NCBI RefSeq assembly: GCF_014334095.1
Contig: NZ_CP060495.1
Span: 2,852,501-2,916,500, forward strand
DNA: 64,000 nucleotides
Source of the DNA: Novosphingopyxis iocasae
Lineage (GTDB): Bacteria; Pseudomonadota; Alphaproteobacteria; Sphingomonadales; Sphingomonadaceae
Direction: 5' to 3'
Shown: in pieces, positions 33,114-43,038 of the stretch
Layout of the letters: each line of letters starts with the position of its first letter
How positions within the stretch are numbered: position 1 is the stretch's first letter
Notes under the pieces: generated by a model
What the model saw: the letters and a program-made list of their open reading frames with translations, nothing else
What the model was told of the DNA's origin: nothing
Database searches by the model: none
Position numbers and translations under genes: made by a program

Positions 33114-34454
33114 TCAGCCCCGCCAATCACTCGGCGATATCCCGAAGCGATTCATTTTGTCATAAAGCGTCTTTCGCGGTAGTTCGAGCAGAACCATGGT
33201 TTGCCTGATATCGCCGCCCGTGCGGCACAGCGCGTGGACGATTTGCTGCTTTTCGAATGACGCCACGCGCTCGCGGAGCGATAAAATCCCGACCGGGGCG
33301 TCCGTGTCTTCGAAATCTTTCAGGCCCAGCACATGGCGTTCCGCCAAATGCATGAGCTCTCGCACATTTCCGGGCCAGGTGTCTGTGTCGAACCGGCGCC
33401 ATAACCCCGGTCCAATGTCCGGGACTGTTCGCTTCTGCCGCGCAGCCGCTTCGTCCAGGAAATGCGCGAATAGCACCGGGATATCGCTCCGTCTCTCGCG
33501 CAGCGGCGGAACTTGCAGCGTCACAGCGTTCAGGCGGTAGTAGAGCGCGCCGAGAAAACGTCCCTCGGCAACCTCCCGTCCGAGGTCGCGCTCGCTTGCA
33601 GCAATCAAGCGCACGTCGATCGGCTCGACCCTGTCACTGCCGAGAGGAAGGATGACGCGGTCTTCGATCAGGCGCAGCAGCTTGGGTTGAATCGCAAGCG
33701 GTAACGCATCGAGGTTATCGATGAACAGCGTGCCGTAATTTGCGCTCATCACACGCCCGCTGCGCGAATGCTGTGCGCCAGGAAAGGCGCCGGCATAGTG
33801 ACCGAACAGTTCGCTCTCCACGCTCGCCTCGGGCAAGGCTGCGGCGTCGAGGGTCACCATTGGCTTGCCGCCGCGTCCGCTGGCACGGTGGAGCAGTCCA
33901 GCGACGAGCGACTTTCCGGTTCCCGTCTCCCCCTCGATCAGGATGTCGATCTCTGCCGGACCGAGCTGGTCGATCGTCCGCCGCAGGAGTTCGGTTTGCG
34001 GTGATGGGCCAATCAAGGCGGAGGAGGTTGCCGCGCGTTCCGCCTCCGCGCGCAGACGGCGGTTGTCGAGCACCAGCGAGCGCTGTTCGAGCGCGCGTCG
34101 CAGCGAGCGGAGTAATGTTTCGGGATGGTAGGGCTTGGTCAGGAAATCATAGGCGCCGTCGCGGATCGCCTTCACCGCCAGAGGGACATCGCCGTGCCCG
34201 GTGATGAGGACGACCGGCAGGTCCGGGTCGCGCTCGCGCAAGGCGGCAAGCAGCTGCATGCCGTCCATGCCCGGCATCCGTAGATCGGTTACGACCACAC
34301 CCTCGAAATCGCGATCGATCCGGGCGAGCGCGTCGTCGCCGCTCGCAAAAGGCTGCGGTACCAGCCCTTCCAGTTCCAGGCTCTGTATATTGGCGCGGCG
34401 CAGATCGGCATCGTCGTCGACGAACGCGACGCGGGAACAGGCGACGCGGCTCAC
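33114..34454 (-). CDS. dctD: DctD-like sigma-54-dependent response regulator with atypical AAA+ motifs
   Basis: The 446-residue product has a receiver domain (VDDDADLRRA, phospho-Asp in VVVTDLRMPG, Lys in FLTKPY), a sigma-54 AAA+ domain (Walker A GETGTGKS) and a short C-terminal Fis-like HTH (IRQTMVLLELPRKTLYDKMN). Two key motifs deviate. The sigma-54-contacting GAFTGA loop reads GAFPGA, and Walker B reads FIDNLDALP with Asn where the catalytic Glu normally stands. It overlaps dctB by 4 nt and is divergent from dctA, so the dicarboxylate-uptake role is well supported by context. Confidence 0.9.
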   Translation of the reverse strand: MSRVACSRVAFVDDDADLRRANIQSLELEGLVPQPFASGDDALARIDRDFEGVVVTDLRMPGMDGMQLLAALRERDPDLPVVLITGHGDVPLAVKAIRDGAYDFLTKPYHPETLLRSLRRALEQRSLVLDNRRLRAEAERAATSSALIGPSPQTELLRRTIDQLGPAEIDILIEGETGTGKSLVAGLLHRASGRGGKPMVTLDAAALPEASVESELFGHYAGAFPGAQHSRSGRVMSANYGTLFIDNLDALPLAIQPKLLRLIEDRVILPLGSDRVEPIDVRLIAASERDLGREVAEGRFLGALYYRLNAVTLQVPPLRERRSDIPVLFAHFLDEAAARQKRTVPDIGPGLWRRFDTDTWPGNVRELMHLAERHVLGLKDFEDTDAPVGILSLRERVASFEKQQIVHALCRTGGDIRQTMVLLELPRKTLYDKMNRFGISPSDWRG

Positions 34455-36259
34455 TGGCGCACGGTCCGCAGGGTAAGGCGGAACACAACGCGATCGCCCT
34501 CCGGCACGAACCGCAGATCGCCGCCAAATTCGCGCATGATCTCCTGCGATATCACCAGCCCGAGGCCGAGGCCGTCCTTCTTGCCGGAGTTGAACGGTCT
34601 GAACAGGTTCCGAGCGACGTCGGCCGCTATCGGCGGTCCATTGTTGGAGATTGTGAGGTCGATCGCCTCGCCGGCTGCGGAGATGGCGATCGCGATCAAC
34701 GAGGTGCTTTCACTTCGCAAGGCGTCGAGCGCATTGCCGAGCAGGTTGACGAGCACCTGTTCCAACCGCACGCGCTCGGCCAGCACGATCAACCCGGCGG
34801 TCGGATCGACCGTCACCGCGACGCCCTGCCGCTCGATCCGATCATGCAGCAGCATCAACGCGCCGTCGATCGCGTCGGAGAGCAGCATTGGCTTCGGCGC
34901 GCCGCTCGTCTTTCGGGAGAAGCTGCGCAGTTCGCCGGTGATCGTGCCGATCCGATCGGTCATTTCGGCAATCACCGAAAAATTCGCCTCCGCGTCTTCG
35001 GTGCGGCCACGGCCGAGGAGCGTGCGTCCGTTGTCGGCATAGCTGCGGATGGCGGCGACGGGCTGCGCGATCTCGTGGGCGACGCCCGCGGTGATCTGGC
35101 CAAGCGAGGCCAGCTTGTTCGCTTGCACCAGCTGTTCGCGCGTTTCCTGCAACCGCGCCTCGCTCGCGCGGCGGTCCGACATTTCCCGTTTCAGATCGCG
35201 ATTGGCGGAGCGCACGTCGGCGGTTCTTGCCTCGACCTCCCGTTCCAACGCGATCCGCGCCTCGGCTTCGCGTTCGATCCTGAGGCGCTGCCGCTGCCGG
35301 CGACGTGCCACGAAGAGGACGATGGCCAAGATGAGAACCAAGGCCATCGCCATGGCGACTCGGGCGCCGTTCTCCGCGACCGCGATCGCGCCTTGCGTCG
35401 GATAAAGGAGATGGAGTGTCCAGCCGCGCGTTCCCGTCGGCGCGGTCACGGGTACGAACGGGCTCCTTCCTTCCACCTCCAGGAGCGGCCGGCCATTGTA
35501 CGATCGCTCTGCGAGGTCCAGCGGCGAAAGCGGCGCTTGTCCGTAATCGAGGCTGGCGCGCATATGGTCCTTCACCAACTCGGGAAGCGGGCGCAGGCTG
35601 TGGAAGCGCCATTCCGGCCGGCTGCTCACCAGCACCACACCGAGGGCATCGGTCACGAATGCGGGTTCGTCCGAACGCGCCCATTCTTGTTCCAGACGAT
35701 CGAACTCGACCTTGACGACGATGACGCCGCCGCCCGCCGCGCTGTCTATCCGCCGCGCGATGTATAGCCCGGGATGGCGGCTAACGGTGCCGAGCGCGAA
35801 CTGCTCCGCTGCTCCGTCACGGTACGCGCGCCGAAAATAGTCTCGAAACGCATAGTTAGAACCGATGAAGCTGTCCGCGCGGTTCCAGTTGCTTGCGGCG
35901 ATCGTCGTACCGCTGCTGTCGATCAAATAGATGGCGGCTGCGTCAATCGCACCGCTCAGTTGCTCGAGCTTCCGATCGAAGTCGGTCAGGCGGGAGGGGT
36001 CGGCGATCCTGACCGCTTCGACGGCGTCAGGATCGCTGGCCAGAGCGAAGGGCAGCAGGCGGTACTTCTCCAACTCGCTGCGAAGAACGGCACTGTGCAG
36101 CGCTGCGGACGCTTCGGCGCTGCGGTGCAAGCGATCGACAGCGTGCGTTCCCGCGATCCGGCCCGCACCCCAGACGAGGACACCGCTTAGAATGACCAAG
36201 GCTAGCACGAACGCCATGGAAGAAGCCCCAAAGCGCGTGGGAATTTTTTCTAACGACAT
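34451..36259 (-). CDS. dctB: DctB-like sensor histidine kinase for C4-dicarboxylates
   Basis: The 602-residue product has an N-terminal membrane helix (FVLALVILSGVLVWGAGRIA), a periplasmic double-PDC sensor region (about residues 40-290) and a second membrane helix near MAMALVLILAIVLFVARRR. A cytoplasmic coiled coil follows, then the kinase core: phospho-His in AGVAHEIAQPVAAIRSYADN, N box LLGNALDAL, G boxes ending DGLGLGLVISQEI. ATG 36259 is used; a GTG at 36298 is an alternative and neither has a good ribosome site. Its partner dctD follows with a 4-nt overlap. Confidence 0.9.
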   Translation of the reverse strand: MSLEKIPTRFGASSMAFVLALVILSGVLVWGAGRIAGTHAVDRLHRSAEASAALHSAVLRSELEKYRLLPFALASDPDAVEAVRIADPSRLTDFDRKLEQLSGAIDAAAIYLIDSSGTTIAASNWNRADSFIGSNYAFRDYFRRAYRDGAAEQFALGTVSRHPGLYIARRIDSAAGGGVIVVKVEFDRLEQEWARSDEPAFVTDALGVVLVSSRPEWRFHSLRPLPELVKDHMRASLDYGQAPLSPLDLAERSYNGRPLLEVEGRSPFVPVTAPTGTRGWTLHLLYPTQGAIAVAENGARVAMAMALVLILAIVLFVARRRQRQRLRIEREAEARIALEREVEARTADVRSANRDLKREMSDRRASEARLQETREQLVQANKLASLGQITAGVAHEIAQPVAAIRSYADNGRTLLGRGRTEDAEANFSVIAEMTDRIGTITGELRSFSRKTSGAPKPMLLSDAIDGALMLLHDRIERQGVAVTVDPTAGLIVLAERVRLEQVLVNLLGNALDALRSESTSLIAIAISAAGEAIDLTISNNGPPIAADVARNLFRPFNSGKKDGLGLGLVISQEIMREFGGDLRFVPEGDRVVFRLTLRTVRQ

Positions 36260-36387
36260 GGAAATCGGCCTGTGTGCGGAAATCGGCACGATGTCCACCG
36301 GTATGATGCGGATTACCGCACAATCGCATTAAGGCCCGTCCCAGTTTTATTCTATTATCAAATAGTTACAGAAATTTTCAAATCGGT

Positions 36388-36403
36388 GGTCCGAAGTTTG
36401 CAG
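36388..36403 (+). promoter_or_regulatory. Sigma-54 (-24/-12) promoter of dctA
   Basis: TGGTCCGAAGTTTGCA matches the sigma-54 consensus TGGCAC-N5-TTGCA with perfect spacing, an exact TTGCA, and TGG plus C in the -24 box. It lies 63 bp before the dctA start. A CTATT/AATAG inverted repeat near 36352-36366 could be part of the upstream DctD-binding site. Confidence 0.75.
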
Positions 36404-36466
36404 CCGCCCTATGTTTTGTGGGCGAAACGCGACTGATCGCAGGTGGCGGCGCCAGGGAGAGTGATA

Positions 36467-37801
36467 ATGTTGGCTACAGCCGAGCCGCCGGCAGAGCGGA
36501 AACGCCCGTGGTGGGCGCATCTTTACGTGCAGGTACTGGTGGCAATCGCACTCGGCGCGGTGATCGGCCATGTCTGGCCCGACGTCGGCACTTCGCTCAA
36601 ACCGCTGGGCGACGGGTTCATCAAGCTCGTAAAGATGATCATCGCGCCGGTGATCTTTTTGACGCTCGTCACCGGCATCGCTGGGATCAAGGACCTTGCC
36701 GAGGTCGGCCGCGTCGCGCTGAAGGCGTTCGTCTACTTCTTGTTCTTCTCCACGCTGGCGCTGATCATCGGCATGATCGTCGCCAACGTCGTGCAGCCGG
36801 GCGCGGGGCTCGCCATCGATCCCGCCACGCTCGATGGCGGCGCGGTGAGCGATTATGCCGCAAAGGCGCATGACGTTTCGTTGCAGGGCTTCCTTCTCGA
36901 CATCATCCCGGACTCGCTCGTCTCCCCGCTGGTCGGCGAGAACATCCTGCAGGTGCTGCTGGTCTCGATCCTGACCGGGGTCGCGATCGTGCTGGTGGGC
37001 GAGCCGGCCAAGCCCGTACTGACCATGCTCGATCGGCTGAGCGCCATCGTGTTCCGGATCGTCGGCCTGCTGATGCGCCTGGCCCCCATCGGCGCGTTCG
37101 GGGCGATCGCGTTTACCGTCGGCAATTACGGCGTGGAGAGCCTCGCCAACCTCGCCGAGCTGGTTGGGCTGTTCTACCTCACTGCCGCGCTGTTTGTCAT
37201 CGTGGTACTCGGCACGGTCGCGCGGCTCACTGGCTTCTCGATCTTCAAGCTGATCCGCTATCTGAAAGCCGAGCTGCTGCTGGTGCTGGGCACGTCGTCC
37301 TCGGAGGCTGCACTACCTGCGCTGATAGGCAAGATGGAGCGGGCGGGCTGCGACAAGGCGGTGGTCGGCCTCGTCGTGCCGACCGGTTACTCATTCAACC
37401 TCGACGGCACCAACATCTACATGACGCTGGCGGCGCTATTCATCGCGCAGGCGACGGGCATCGACCTTTCAATAGGCGAGCAGATCGCGCTGCTCGCGGT
37501 GGCAATGCTTTCGTCCAAGGGCGCTGCAGGGGTGACCGGGGCGGGGTTTATAACGCTCGCTGCAACGCTGTCGATCGTGCCCGCGGTACCGGTCGCGGGC
37601 ATGGCGCTCATCCTAGGCATCGACCGGTTCATGAGTGAATGCCGTAGCCTAACAAACTTTATCGGCAATGCGGTCGCCACCGTGGTGGTCGCGCGCTGGG
37701 AAGGCCAGCTCGACCGCACCAAGCTCGATGCCGCCATGAACGGGCGCCTCGACGATATCGACTCCGAACTACCACCGGCTGCGAAAGTCGACGCTCGCTA
37801 A
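36467..37801 (+). CDS. dctA: C4-dicarboxylate:cation symporter DctA
   Basis: The 444-residue inner-membrane protein belongs to the glutamate/dicarboxylate transporter family. It has several hydrophobic helices and the re-entrant loops that hold the substrate: [18 protein letters not shown] (HP1) and the TM7 motif [18 protein letters not shown] 36467 follows GGAGAG; the 36443 frame is a read-in. It takes up succinate, fumarate or malate. Control by the divergent DctB/DctD through sigma-54 is supported by the promoter. A TonB receptor gene follows after 54 nt and may be cotranscribed. Confidence 0.93.
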   Translation: MLATAEPPAERKRPWWAHLYVQVLVAIALGAVIGHVWPDVGTSLKPLGDGFIKLVKMIIAPVIFLTLVTGIAGIKDLAEVGRVALKAFVYFLFFSTLALIIGMIVANVVQPGAGLAIDPATLDGGAVSDYAAKAHDVSLQGFLLDIIPDSLVSPLVGENILQVLLVSILTGVAIVLVGEPAKPVLTMLDRLSAIVFRIVGLLMRLAPIGAFGAIAFTVGNYGVESLANLAELVGLFYLTAALFVIVVLGTVARLTGFSIFKLIRYLKAELLLVLGTSSSEAALPALIGKMERAGCDKAVVGLVVPTGYSFNLDGTNIYMTLAALFIAQATGIDLSIGEQIALLAVAMLSSKGAAGVTGAGFITLAATLSIVPAVPVAGMALILGIDRFMSECRSLTNFIGNAVATVVVARWEGQLDRTKLDAAMNGRLDDIDSELPPAAKVDAR

Positions 37802-37855
37802 ACAACGCAAACCAAGAAATACCGCGGGTTAATCGCGGCGAACGGGAGAGGAAGA

Positions 37856-40800
37856 ATGAAGTCGATCAAACGGGCCGTTATGGCCTCCACCGCCCTCTGC
37901 TCCATAGGGAGTCCCGCTCTGGCGCAGCAGGACGCCACCGCGCAGACCTCGGATACAGCGACCACTCCAGCCGAAGAAGCACCTGCGATCGTTGTGGTTG
38001 GCACGCAAATTCGCGGAACCCAAGTAACTAACGCGCTACCGGTGACCGTCGTTGACGCCAAGGCGATCGATGCGACGGGGGCAGTTTCGGGTGACGAACT
38101 AATACGTTCTATCCCCCAAATGGGCGACGTGGACTTCAACTCTTCCAACGGTCCGCAAACAAGCAATTCGGCACGCGGCGACGTCAACTCGATCGACCTG
38201 CGCAACTTGGGCCCTGGTAATACCCTCGTCCTCATCAACGGCCGTCGCATGGTGCAACATCCCGTCAGCCAGGCCGGCATCGCCAACGTGCCGGTGCTTA
38301 CCTACAACGCCAACGCTTTGCCGGTTGGCGCGATCGAACGCTTAGAGGTTCTGCGCGATGGAGCCGCCGCCATCTACGGCGCGGACGCGGTGGCCGGCGT
38401 GGTCAATGTGGTTTTGAAAGACGATTATCAAGGCGCGCGCGTCAACGCCCGCTATGGGCTTGTTGAGAACAGCAGCGCGCACGAGTTCAATACCAACGCC
38501 GTGGCCGGGTTCAATTTCGCAGACGGGCGGGGTAACCTGACGGTGATGGGCGAATATACTCATCGAACCGCGCAGAATTCGGCTGACTTCCCATTTACCC
38601 GGACCGGCGATTTGCGGTCCTATTTTGCAGACCTTCCCGGATTTGCAGACAGCAACGCCCCGGACAATCGATCCAGCTACACACCGTTTGCAAATTTCAC
38701 AGTCGTAGGAAATGTAGGAGTCCGGCAAAATGGGCGTGCTATCACTTCCGGTGCCGGTTCGTTCCATATCCAACCAACCAATGTTGCCGGGTGTACGGCT
38801 AGCCTTCCAAGCGGCGTGTGCATCGCCAGCGGAGCACTTTCCTACGGCAGAAATCGTGACCTCCGGTTTGATGACGCTCTGAATACAACTGTCCGTCCAT
38901 CAGTTGATCGCATTAACGTCTACGCTAGTGCGCATTATGATGTAAGCGATGACATCACCGCCTTTGCAGAAGGCGGATATTATCATGCGAATTCCCACAT
39001 GGTGCAGCCGCCGGTAATCGCGCTCAACGATATCGTAGTACCCGCATCGAATTACTATAATCCATTCGGCGCGATAACCTTGCCAGACGGCACGCCCAAT
39101 CCCAACCGGCTCCCCGGCCTCACGAACGTTCCAGCCGCAGGCCTGCCCGTCACACTCACTCGCTATCGGTTTGTCGATACCGGACAGCAAGATGTGGACG
39201 TCACAAATTCACAATCGCGAATAGTCGGAGGTCTGCGCGGCTATCTCGGCGGGTTTGATTGGGAGACAACGCTTACCTACTCAGAAGCACGGGCAACCGA
39301 TCTGTCTGACGCGGTAAACAGCACCGCGCTCCAACGGCAGCTCGCACTCGCCACGCCGGACGCATACAACCCATTCAACGGCGGCGGGTGCAATGGCGTA
39401 CCGAGCAATGGCGATTGCACGCCAAGTTCCGCGGCAGCGATTGACCCCATCCTGTTCCGCCTGCGCCGAGAAAATCGAACCACATTGACGTTGGCAGAAG
39501 CGAAGCTGTCCAGGCCTGACCTTCTCAATCTTCCGGGGGGAGATGTCGGCATTGCTGTCGGCGTTGCTTTCCGCCACGAAAGCCAAGAAGACAACCGCGA
39601 CGAAAACCTGGACGGAACGATCACCTTTACTGATTCCGTCACGGGCGCGACCAATGAGAGCAACGTCATCGCAGTGAGTCCGACACCGGACACCTTCGGT
39701 TCGCGCAATGTTTTCTCGGCTTACGGCGAACTCGCGGTTCCAGTGATCTCGCCCGAGATGAACATTCCGCTGGTTCGCAAGATCGAATTGCAGCTCGCCG
39801 GTCGCTACGAAAATTACAGCGACTTCGGTTCGATCTTCCGCCCGAAGATTGCAGGTGCCTGGGACATCATCGATGGCGTGCGCATTCGGGCGAGTTATTC
39901 CGAAGGCTTCCGTGCGCCCAATCTCGAACAGATCAATGCCGCCGAATATGGCCGGCTCAGCACGAATAACGACTATATCCGCTGCGAGGCCGACCTTCGT
40001 GCCGGGCGTATAGCAAACTTCAACGAATGCTCCCAGCCGGTCGGCTATTCGATCCGTGTTGCCGGCAACCCGGATCTGGAGCCTGAACTCAGCAATGATC
40101 GCTCTGTCGGCATCGTGCTGCAGCCGCGCTTCATTCCACCGCGGTTCGGCCGACTGACGCTGACAGCCGACTATTGGGAAATTCGCCAAACGGGTATCGT
40201 CGGCCAGTTCGGCGGCAGTAATTCGCTGGTGCTCGATTATTTGAACCGCCTGAACGGGACTAGCAACCCTAACGTCGTGCGCGCCGCTCCCACCGCGGAC
40301 GACATTGCCTTTTTCCAAGGTACCGGGATCGATCCCGTGGGCCAAATCTTGACCGTGAACGATAGATTCGTGAATCTACTGCCTCAGACGGTGCGCGGGA
40401 TTGATCTCGCACTGCTTTACAATGTTCGCGACACCGGTATCGGCGATTTCGATTTCGCGCTGAACGCGGCTCATCTGATCGAATTCTCGCGGGACACAGG
40501 TGATGCAGTTCAGCAGCTATTTGATGCGCGTGATGCAGGACAGATCAACGCAGCGACGCCGTTATCTGATGCGGAAGACCTGCTGGCTCGTGGCGGACGA
40601 CCCAAATGGAAGGCGACGGCAACGCTTACCTGGACGCTCGACCAGTTCGAGTTGGGTGCACTTGGCCAGTATACGGGCGTCATCTACGACAACAGTTTTC
40701 TTTCCGATGAAGGCGAGCCATACCGAGTCGGATCGCAGTTCACCGCCAATCTCTACCTGCAATTCACCGTGGACAGCACCCGTAGCCCGTTCAATGAAAT

Positions 40801-40927
40801 GCGTTTCCGGATTGGCGCGCGGAACATTACCAACGAATATCCCCTAATTTCGCAAGGCGGTTATTTCGGTTCGCTCTACCAACCTTACGGCCGATACCTC
40901 TATGCTTCTGTGGGGTTGGGGCTGTGA
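37856..40927 (+). CDS. TonB-dependent outer-membrane receptor
   Basis: The 1023-residue product has a signal peptide ending SPALAQQ, a TonB-box-like IVVVGTQIRG and a plug domain (LRNLGPGNTLVLINGRRMVQ, then RLEVLRDGAAAIYGADAVAG). The rest is a large beta-barrel ending YLYASVGLGL. AGAGGAAG precedes ATG 37856. The plug belongs to the sphingomonad type often annotated for oligosaccharide or aromatic uptake; the substrate cannot be told. Its place after dctA and before an SGNH-like lipoprotein (GTGA overlap) suggests one uptake operon. Confidence 0.93.
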   Translation: MKSIKRAVMASTALCSIGSPALAQQDATAQTSDTATTPAEEAPAIVVVGTQIRGTQVTNALPVTVVDAKAIDATGAVSGDELIRSIPQMGDVDFNSSNGPQTSNSARGDVNSIDLRNLGPGNTLVLINGRRMVQHPVSQAGIANVPVLTYNANALPVGAIERLEVLRDGAAAIYGADAVAGVVNVVLKDDYQGARVNARYGLVENSSAHEFNTNAVAGFNFADGRGNLTVMGEYTHRTAQNSADFPFTRTGDLRSYFADLPGFADSNAPDNRSSYTPFANFTVVGNVGVRQNGRAITSGAGSFHIQPTNVAGCTASLPSGVCIASGALSYGRNRDLRFDDALNTTVRPSVDRINVYASAHYDVSDDITAFAEGGYYHANSHMVQPPVIALNDIVVPASNYYNPFGAITLPDGTPNPNRLPGLTNVPAAGLPVTLTRYRFVDTGQQDVDVTNSQSRIVGGLRGYLGGFDWETTLTYSEARATDLSDAVNSTALQRQLALATPDAYNPFNGGGCNGVPSNGDCTPSSAAAIDPILFRLRRENRTTLTLAEAKLSRPDLLNLPGGDVGIAVGVAFRHESQEDNRDENLDGTITFTDSVTGATNESNVIAVSPTPDTFGSRNVFSAYGELAVPVISPEMNIPLVRKIELQLAGRYENYSDFGSIFRPKIAGAWDIIDGVRIRASYSEGFRAPNLEQINAAEYGRLSTNNDYIRCEADLRAGRIANFNECSQPVGYSIRVAGNPDLEPELSNDRSVGIVLQPRFIPPRFGRLTLTADYWEIRQTGIVGQFGGSNSLVLDYLNRLNGTSNPNVVRAAPTADDIAFFQGTGIDPVGQILTVNDRFVNLLPQTVRGIDLALLYNVRDTGIGDFDFALNAAHLIEFSRDTGDAVQQLFDARDAGQINAATPLSDAEDLLARGGRPKWKATATLTWTLDQFELGALGQYTGVIYDNSFLSDEGEPYRVGSQFTANLYLQFTVDSTRSPFNEMRFRIGARNITNEYPLISQGGYFGSLYQPYGRYLYASVGLGL

Positions 40928-41868
40928 TCCGTCCGTTCGTACTCACCGCCGCGCTGGCGACTTTGGCTGGATGCACGAGCGTCTCAGCTGCCGCCCCGCC
41001 TGCAGGACCTGTATTGGCTGTCGAGGCCGCCGATCCCAAACCGCAAACCGTCCTCTTTATCGGCAATAGCTTCACCTTTGGAGCCCACTCGCCGGCTCAG
41101 GTCTACCGTGCCGGTACGGTAGAGGACCTCAACGGAGACGGTATCGGAGGCGTCCCGGCGCTGTTCCAGCTTCTCACCGAAGAGGCGGGGTTGAACTACC
41201 GCACGAGCTTGGAAACCTCGCCCGGTAAGAGTTTGGAATGGCATTGGAACAATCGCCGTGGCGTGGTCGATCGCAGCTGGGATCATGTCGTCATGCAAGA
41301 GTACAGCACCCTGGACCGCGCCGATCCGGGGAATCCGTCCAAGCTGACTGATTATTCCGGACGGTTCGCAGACATGTTTGCCGCACGCAATTCGAAGGTG
41401 GACATCAGCCTTACCTCAACCTGGGGGCGTCCCGATCAGGTCTATAGCTCAGAAGGACGCTGGAAAGGCACATCGATCGAGCAAATGGCTTTGGACCTTC
41501 GTGCAGGTTACGACCACGCAAAAGCAGCGAACGCGCGTATCACACGCGTAAACCCGGTCGGAGAGGCTTTTAGTTGTGCCGTCGTGGCTGGATATGCCGA
41601 TCCGAACCCCTACGACGGTATCTCGTATGATCAGCTCGATCTGTGGACCTACGACCATTATCACGCCAGCGCGGCAGGCTATTATCTTGAGGCGCTTATC
41701 ATTTTCGGCGGTTTAACGGGTGAGGACCCAAGGCAATTCGGCGTTAATGAGAAAGGAGCGGACGAACTAGGGTTGTCTCCGTTGGAAACCTTGCGCTTAC
41801 AACAGGTGGCATGGGCGGAACTAAACGATATTGATTGTTCGCGTCTTCAGTCGCCCAAGTTGCCATGA
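40924..41868 (+). CDS. SGNH-like hydrolase lipoprotein
   Basis: The 314-residue product has a short signal sequence with lipobox LAGC (Cys16), so it is probably anchored in the outer membrane or periplasm. The hydrolase core shows VLFIGNSFTFG (nucleophilic Ser block), HVVMQEYSTLD and, near the end, YDHYHASAAGYYLEAL with the Asp/His pair. This fits DUF4886/GDSL-like esterases. The start is GTG 40924 inside the TonB receptor stop. It may trim an ester from the receptor's ligand. Confidence 0.75.
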   Translation: MIRPFVLTAALATLAGCTSVSAAAPPAGPVLAVEAADPKPQTVLFIGNSFTFGAHSPAQVYRAGTVEDLNGDGIGGVPALFQLLTEEAGLNYRTSLETSPGKSLEWHWNNRRGVVDRSWDHVVMQEYSTLDRADPGNPSKLTDYSGRFADMFAARNSKVDISLTSTWGRPDQVYSSEGRWKGTSIEQMALDLRAGYDHAKAANARITRVNPVGEAFSCAVVAGYADPNPYDGISYDQLDLWTYDHYHASAAGYYLEALIIFGGLTGEDPRQFGVNEKGADELGLSPLETLRLQQVAWAELNDIDCSRLQSPKLP

Positions 41869-41899
41869 ATTTCATTACTGCCTAGATTCGAATATGAGC

Positions 41900-42808
<909 letters not shown>

Positions 42809-43005
42809 CGTGCCCCCTTCCTCTCAGAAGCCGGGGCCCCCGGCAAAGCCCGGGCCGGTTCAAGCCGCCTCCGCAAACTCGCTGCCGCAATAGAATCTGA
42901 GCCTCGACGACATCTGGCTTTGCTTAGCCGGTCGAACAAATCGCGCTGCAAGTTCTCAAAACAGGTAGCACAAACCCACTTGACGTGTATCGTATTTCAA
43001 CGCAC

Positions 43006-43020
43006 GTTTGATATACAAAC
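43006..43020. promoter_or_regulatory. Palindrome GTTTG-N5-CAAAC before the second TonB receptor
   Basis: GTTTGATATACAAAC is a perfect 5+5 palindrome 18 bp before the receptor start. It resembles palindromes before other units of the cluster (52111, 57630, 59922). It is probably an IclR operator. Confidence 0.6.
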
Positions 43021-43038
43021 CATAAGAGGGGTATCACG

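Noticed and set aside
34844-35767. Long frames on both strands across dctB
   Set aside because: The frames lack domain signatures and arise from the GC-rich third positions of the kinase gene.
39281-40345. 354-residue frame antisense to the TonB receptor
   Set aside because: It is composition-driven; the receptor frame has signal peptide, plug and barrel motifs throughout.
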